Origin: a virus
Virus record (IMG/VR): IMGVR_UViG_3300030451_004413
Coordinates: 1 to 34,147 of that record
Length of the DNA stretch: 34,147 nucleotides
Strand: one strand, 5' to 3'
In this document: piece by piece, positions 32,230 through 34,147 of the stretch
How positions within the stretch are numbered: the stretch's first letter is position 1
How the letters are laid out: every line of letters begins with the position of its first letter
Program-made: the position numbers and the translations under genes
The notes under the pieces: generated by a model
Database searches by the model: none
What the model saw: the letters and a program-made list of their open reading frames with translations, nothing else
What the model was told of the DNA's origin: nothing

Positions 32230-32886
32230 ATGCCGACTAAAGCAGAATTACAAGAAGAGATTGACGGGCTCAAACATCAGGTGAGGCGGATGGACCGAGC
32301 GCTGAACCAAGCTCAGCTAGACCTCTCAGCATTACCTGAGCGCTTGGTGAGCTGGCCTACTCCTCACATTGACCCACGCTCAGCAGAGGCCATTCAGCGC
32401 GGGCTGTCAGAGTGGGAGCAAAACATCTCTGATCCAGATCCAAGAGTAAGCGCATACATCAGAACTCAAGAGGGAATCGGTTGGGCGTGGGAGAAACCGT
32501 ACACACGCAATGGACAGTTTGCTTGGTGTGGTGCTTTCGCGGCGTGGTGTTGGACCTCAGTCAAGCTGGACATCAGAAAAAAGATTTTTCCTTCATGCTA
32601 TAGGCTCTACTCTAACTGGTCTCAAAGCTCTCGTCACATCGAACACGACAAGATGGCCCCAGGTGATATCGTGGTTGTCTACGCAGCAAAGCGCTCCAAG
32701 CAGGGCGATCACATCACCATCTGTGTGGAGGCTCCTGATGCTGAGGGTGTGTTCAAGACGGTAGAGGGTAACGCACACGGCACGCTAGGTGATGGCTCAC
32801 ATGGTGAAGGCGTCATCAGGCGAGACCGCACACTTGATGAAGTGGCTCATGTCTATAGGCTCCTTGGCGGTGATTTCGATGAGTGA
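32230..32886 (+). CDS. CHAP-type amidase/endopeptidase (endolysin or virion hydrolase)
   Basis: A 218-residue protein started at ATG 32230, 10 bases after AGGAG; an in-frame ATG 32209 lies within the previous gene. Residues 1-40 are helical, coiled-coil-like. The rest has the CHAP pattern: nucleophile C100 in FAWCGAFAAWCW, H161 in GDHITICVEA and N181 in TVEGNAHG. CHAP enzymes cut peptidoglycan cross-links or stem peptides. The holin-like gene next to it suggests a lysis endolysin, but its place after the tail hub also fits a virion-borne hydrolase. No signal peptide. Confidence 0.75.
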   Translation: MPTKAELQEEIDGLKHQVRRMDRALNQAQLDLSALPERLVSWPTPHIDPRSAEAIQRGLSEWEQNISDPDPRVSAYIRTQEGIGWAWEKPYTRNGQFAWCGAFAAWCWTSVKLDIRKKIFPSCYRLYSNWSQSSRHIEHDKMAPGDIVVVYAAKRSKQGDHITICVEAPDAEGVFKTVEGNAHGTLGDGSHGEGVIRRDRTLDEVAHVYRLLGGDFDE

Positions 32887-33127
32887 GCAGAAAGAAGAGA
32901 AGACGGCCACAGAGAAAGCAGGAGGCCGCAAGGCTATGGCTTTTTATGCGACTCTTGCTTGTTGTCTTTTGCTCGCGCTTCTCGACAAAGCACACACAGA
33001 AGTACTAGGATTGATTGACACTCTCTTTCTTGTCTACGCTGGGAGTAACGTGCTTTCAAAGCGCACCCCAAAAGCACAAGACAAGCCCACAGAAACAACA
33101 CCCAAACCTACACTGGAGAAGCCATGA
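32879..33127 (+). CDS. Small membrane protein, holin-like
   Basis: An 82-residue protein from ATG 32879, overlapping the CHAP gene by 8 bases. It has a charged N-terminus (SEQKEEKTATEKAGGRK), one or two hydrophobic stretches (AMAFYATLACCLLLALLDKA; EVLGLIDTLFLVYAGSNVL) and a Pro/Thr/Lys-rich tail. The size, two short TM stretches and position next to an endolysin-like gene suggest a holin. Family not recognised. Confidence 0.6.
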   Translation: MSEQKEEKTATEKAGGRKAMAFYATLACCLLLALLDKAHTEVLGLIDTLFLVYAGSNVLSKRTPKAQDKPTETTPKPTLEKP

Positions 33128-33507
33128 GATTAGGTGTTCAATATCCCATTCACGCAGGGAGCTCCTTGGCGAGCTACAACGCCACGCCCGTCAATGATAC
33201 AGACTGGCACTCTCTCACAGCCACAGACTTTTACGACACTGTGACAGGTTCACAGCTGAGCGCTGGTCTGAAGTTTGCGTTCATCCAAGTTGTGAGCTCC
33301 AACGCTGACACACTGGCTATGATCAAGCTCAGAGCTGCTAGCTCATCAAGTGATGGAGTCACTAACGCAGATGGGGTTATCCCCGTCTTCAGCGCTTTCT
33401 CGGTGGACAGCCAAGCGCTGAGCAGTGGTCAGTCTGTCACGAGCATTGCCTACAAAAAAGCAGATGGCGCTGACAGCTTTGTCATTTACGCAGGTTTTAA
33501 CGCATAA
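33124..33507 (+). CDS. Small structural protein of unknown family
   Basis: A 127-residue Ser/Ala-rich protein beginning in an ATGA overlap with the gene before. The pattern (FAFIQVVSSNADTLAMIKLRAASSSS, VIPVFSAFSVDSQALSSG, DSFVIYAGFNA) suggests a small beta-barrel virion protein. It lies directly before the fibre gene, so it may be a fibre-base or tail-tip component. No motif that decides. Confidence 0.5.
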   Translation: MRLGVQYPIHAGSSLASYNATPVNDTDWHSLTATDFYDTVTGSQLSAGLKFAFIQVVSSNADTLAMIKLRAASSSSDGVTNADGVIPVFSAFSVDSQALSSGQSVTSIAYKKADGADSFVIYAGFNA

Positions 33508-33518
33508 GGAGTAAAAAA

Positions 33519-34147
33519 ATGAGTATTGGTTCAAGTCCTTTCCAAGGCGGTGGGTCTGCATCAATCGCAGATGCAACAGAGTCAACAGCGGGCAAGATAA
33601 GAATTGCTACAACGTCAGAGTCTACGACAGGCACAAATGACACAACGGCGATGACGCCAGCTAAGGTTAAGGCGCGCATTGACGCGGCTTTAGTCGGCGG
33701 TATCGAATACAAGGGAATATTTAATGTAACGTCAGCCACACCAGATCTCAGCAACGCTACAAAGGGTGATCTGTATGTAGTTTCTGGGTCTGGCACTTTA
33801 TATGGTAAAGACTTTAATGCAGGTGATCATCTTCTTGTGAATGATGACATGGGTGGTGTGATCACTAACAGCAAGATAGACAAGGTTGACAACACTGACC
33901 AAGTCTCTAGCGTGAATGCATTAACTGGCGCTGTGGTGTTGAACGGTGCGAACCTTGACGGTGACCACAGCCCTAGCAACTACTCAGCAACTACAGACAA
34001 GATTGAAAAGCATCTAGAGGGCATTGATACAGCCCTCGGAGCTCGTCAACCTCTGGATGCAGGCCTGACATCTATCAGCGGCTTAACGACAGCAGCAGAC
34101 AAGATGCTGTACACCACTGGGTCAGATACGTATGCAGTAGCTGACTT
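33519..34147 (+). CDS. Tail fibre protein, N-terminal part (3' end cut by window)
   Basis: ATG 33519 follows AAGGAG by 8 bases and the frame stays open to the end, giving 209 residues. The N-terminus (FQGGGSASIADATESTAGKIRIATTSESTTGT, then TAMTPAKVKARIDAALVGG) is typical of phage fibres, where it joins the tail. A beta region follows (KGDLYVVSGSGTLYGKDF ... SVNALTGAVVLNG). From 34056 it enters the same 67-residue repeat as at the window start (DAGLTSISGLTTAADKM). The two ends are best read as one gene split by the window. Confidence 0.88.
   Translation, partial: MSIGSSPFQGGGSASIADATESTAGKIRIATTSESTTGTNDTTAMTPAKVKARIDAALVGGIEYKGIFNVTSATPDLSNATKGDLYVVSGSGTLYGKDFNAGDHLLVNDDMGGVITNSKIDKVDNTDQVSSVNALTGAVVLNGANLDGDHSPSNYSATTDKIEKHLEGIDTALGARQPLDAGLTSISGLTTAADKMLYTTGSDTYAVAD

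Overview
The window looks like an almost complete genome of a tailed bacteriophage, most likely a siphovirus of about 34 kb, opened inside its tail-fibre gene. The first 1.7 kb holds the 3' part of a repeat-rich fibre gene. The last 0.6 kb holds the 5' part of what appears to be the same gene and runs off the end inside the same kind of repeat. The rest is a dense phage set: terminase, portal, protease/scaffold, capsid, tail tube, tail chaperones with a -1 frameshift site, tape measure, tail tip, lysis, replication and a divergent control region. I saw no host genes, tRNA, rRNA, integrase or transposase. A spanin-like protein hints at a Gram-negative host, but the host is not identifiable.

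Layout. 1-4036 (+): fibre C-terminus, three small beta-rich proteins that look related, then three small membrane proteins probably acting in lysis. 4018-5994 (-): a short leftward operon with a Cro/CI-type repressor, a one-TM protein and a RecT-like annealing protein. 5995-6106: divergent control region with a near-consensus sigma-70 promoter and operator-like dyads. 6107-7818 (+): a lambda O/P-like pair, with a winged-helix initiator whose gene contains nine iterons and an AT-rich stretch (the probable replication origin), and an AAA+ helicase loader. 8005-11674 (+): RHH protein, SSB, a PD-(D/E)XK nuclease with coiled-coil tail, an HTH protein that looks like a paralogue of the small terminase, a small protein with 23-residue repeats, and the small terminase itself. 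11664-13025: large terminase. 13126-14395: a class III nucleotide cyclase with a C-terminal membrane anchor, translationally coupled to a two-TM coiled-coil protein. 14450-22068: portal, protease with nested scaffold, decoration protein, major capsid protein, minor head protein and connector genes. 22071-32228: tail genes. 32230-33507: CHAP endolysin-like protein, holin-like protein and a small structural protein. 33519-34147: fibre N-terminus.

How it works together. The early rightward promoter drives the initiator and loader. The initiator probably binds its own gene, and the loader recruits the host DnaB, since no phage helicase or polymerase is present. Late genes run as one long rightward block with many 4-nt ATGA-type overlaps, continuing through the fibre into the window start if the molecule is circular. 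The most unusual part is the cyclase/membrane-protein pair between terminase and portal. It has the look of a signalling or superinfection-exclusion cassette, with its own candidate -10 element upstream and a hairpin after it that overlaps the portal ribosome binding site. It resembles the general logic of Pycsar (class III cyclase plus membrane effector) but is not a recognised Pycsar operon.
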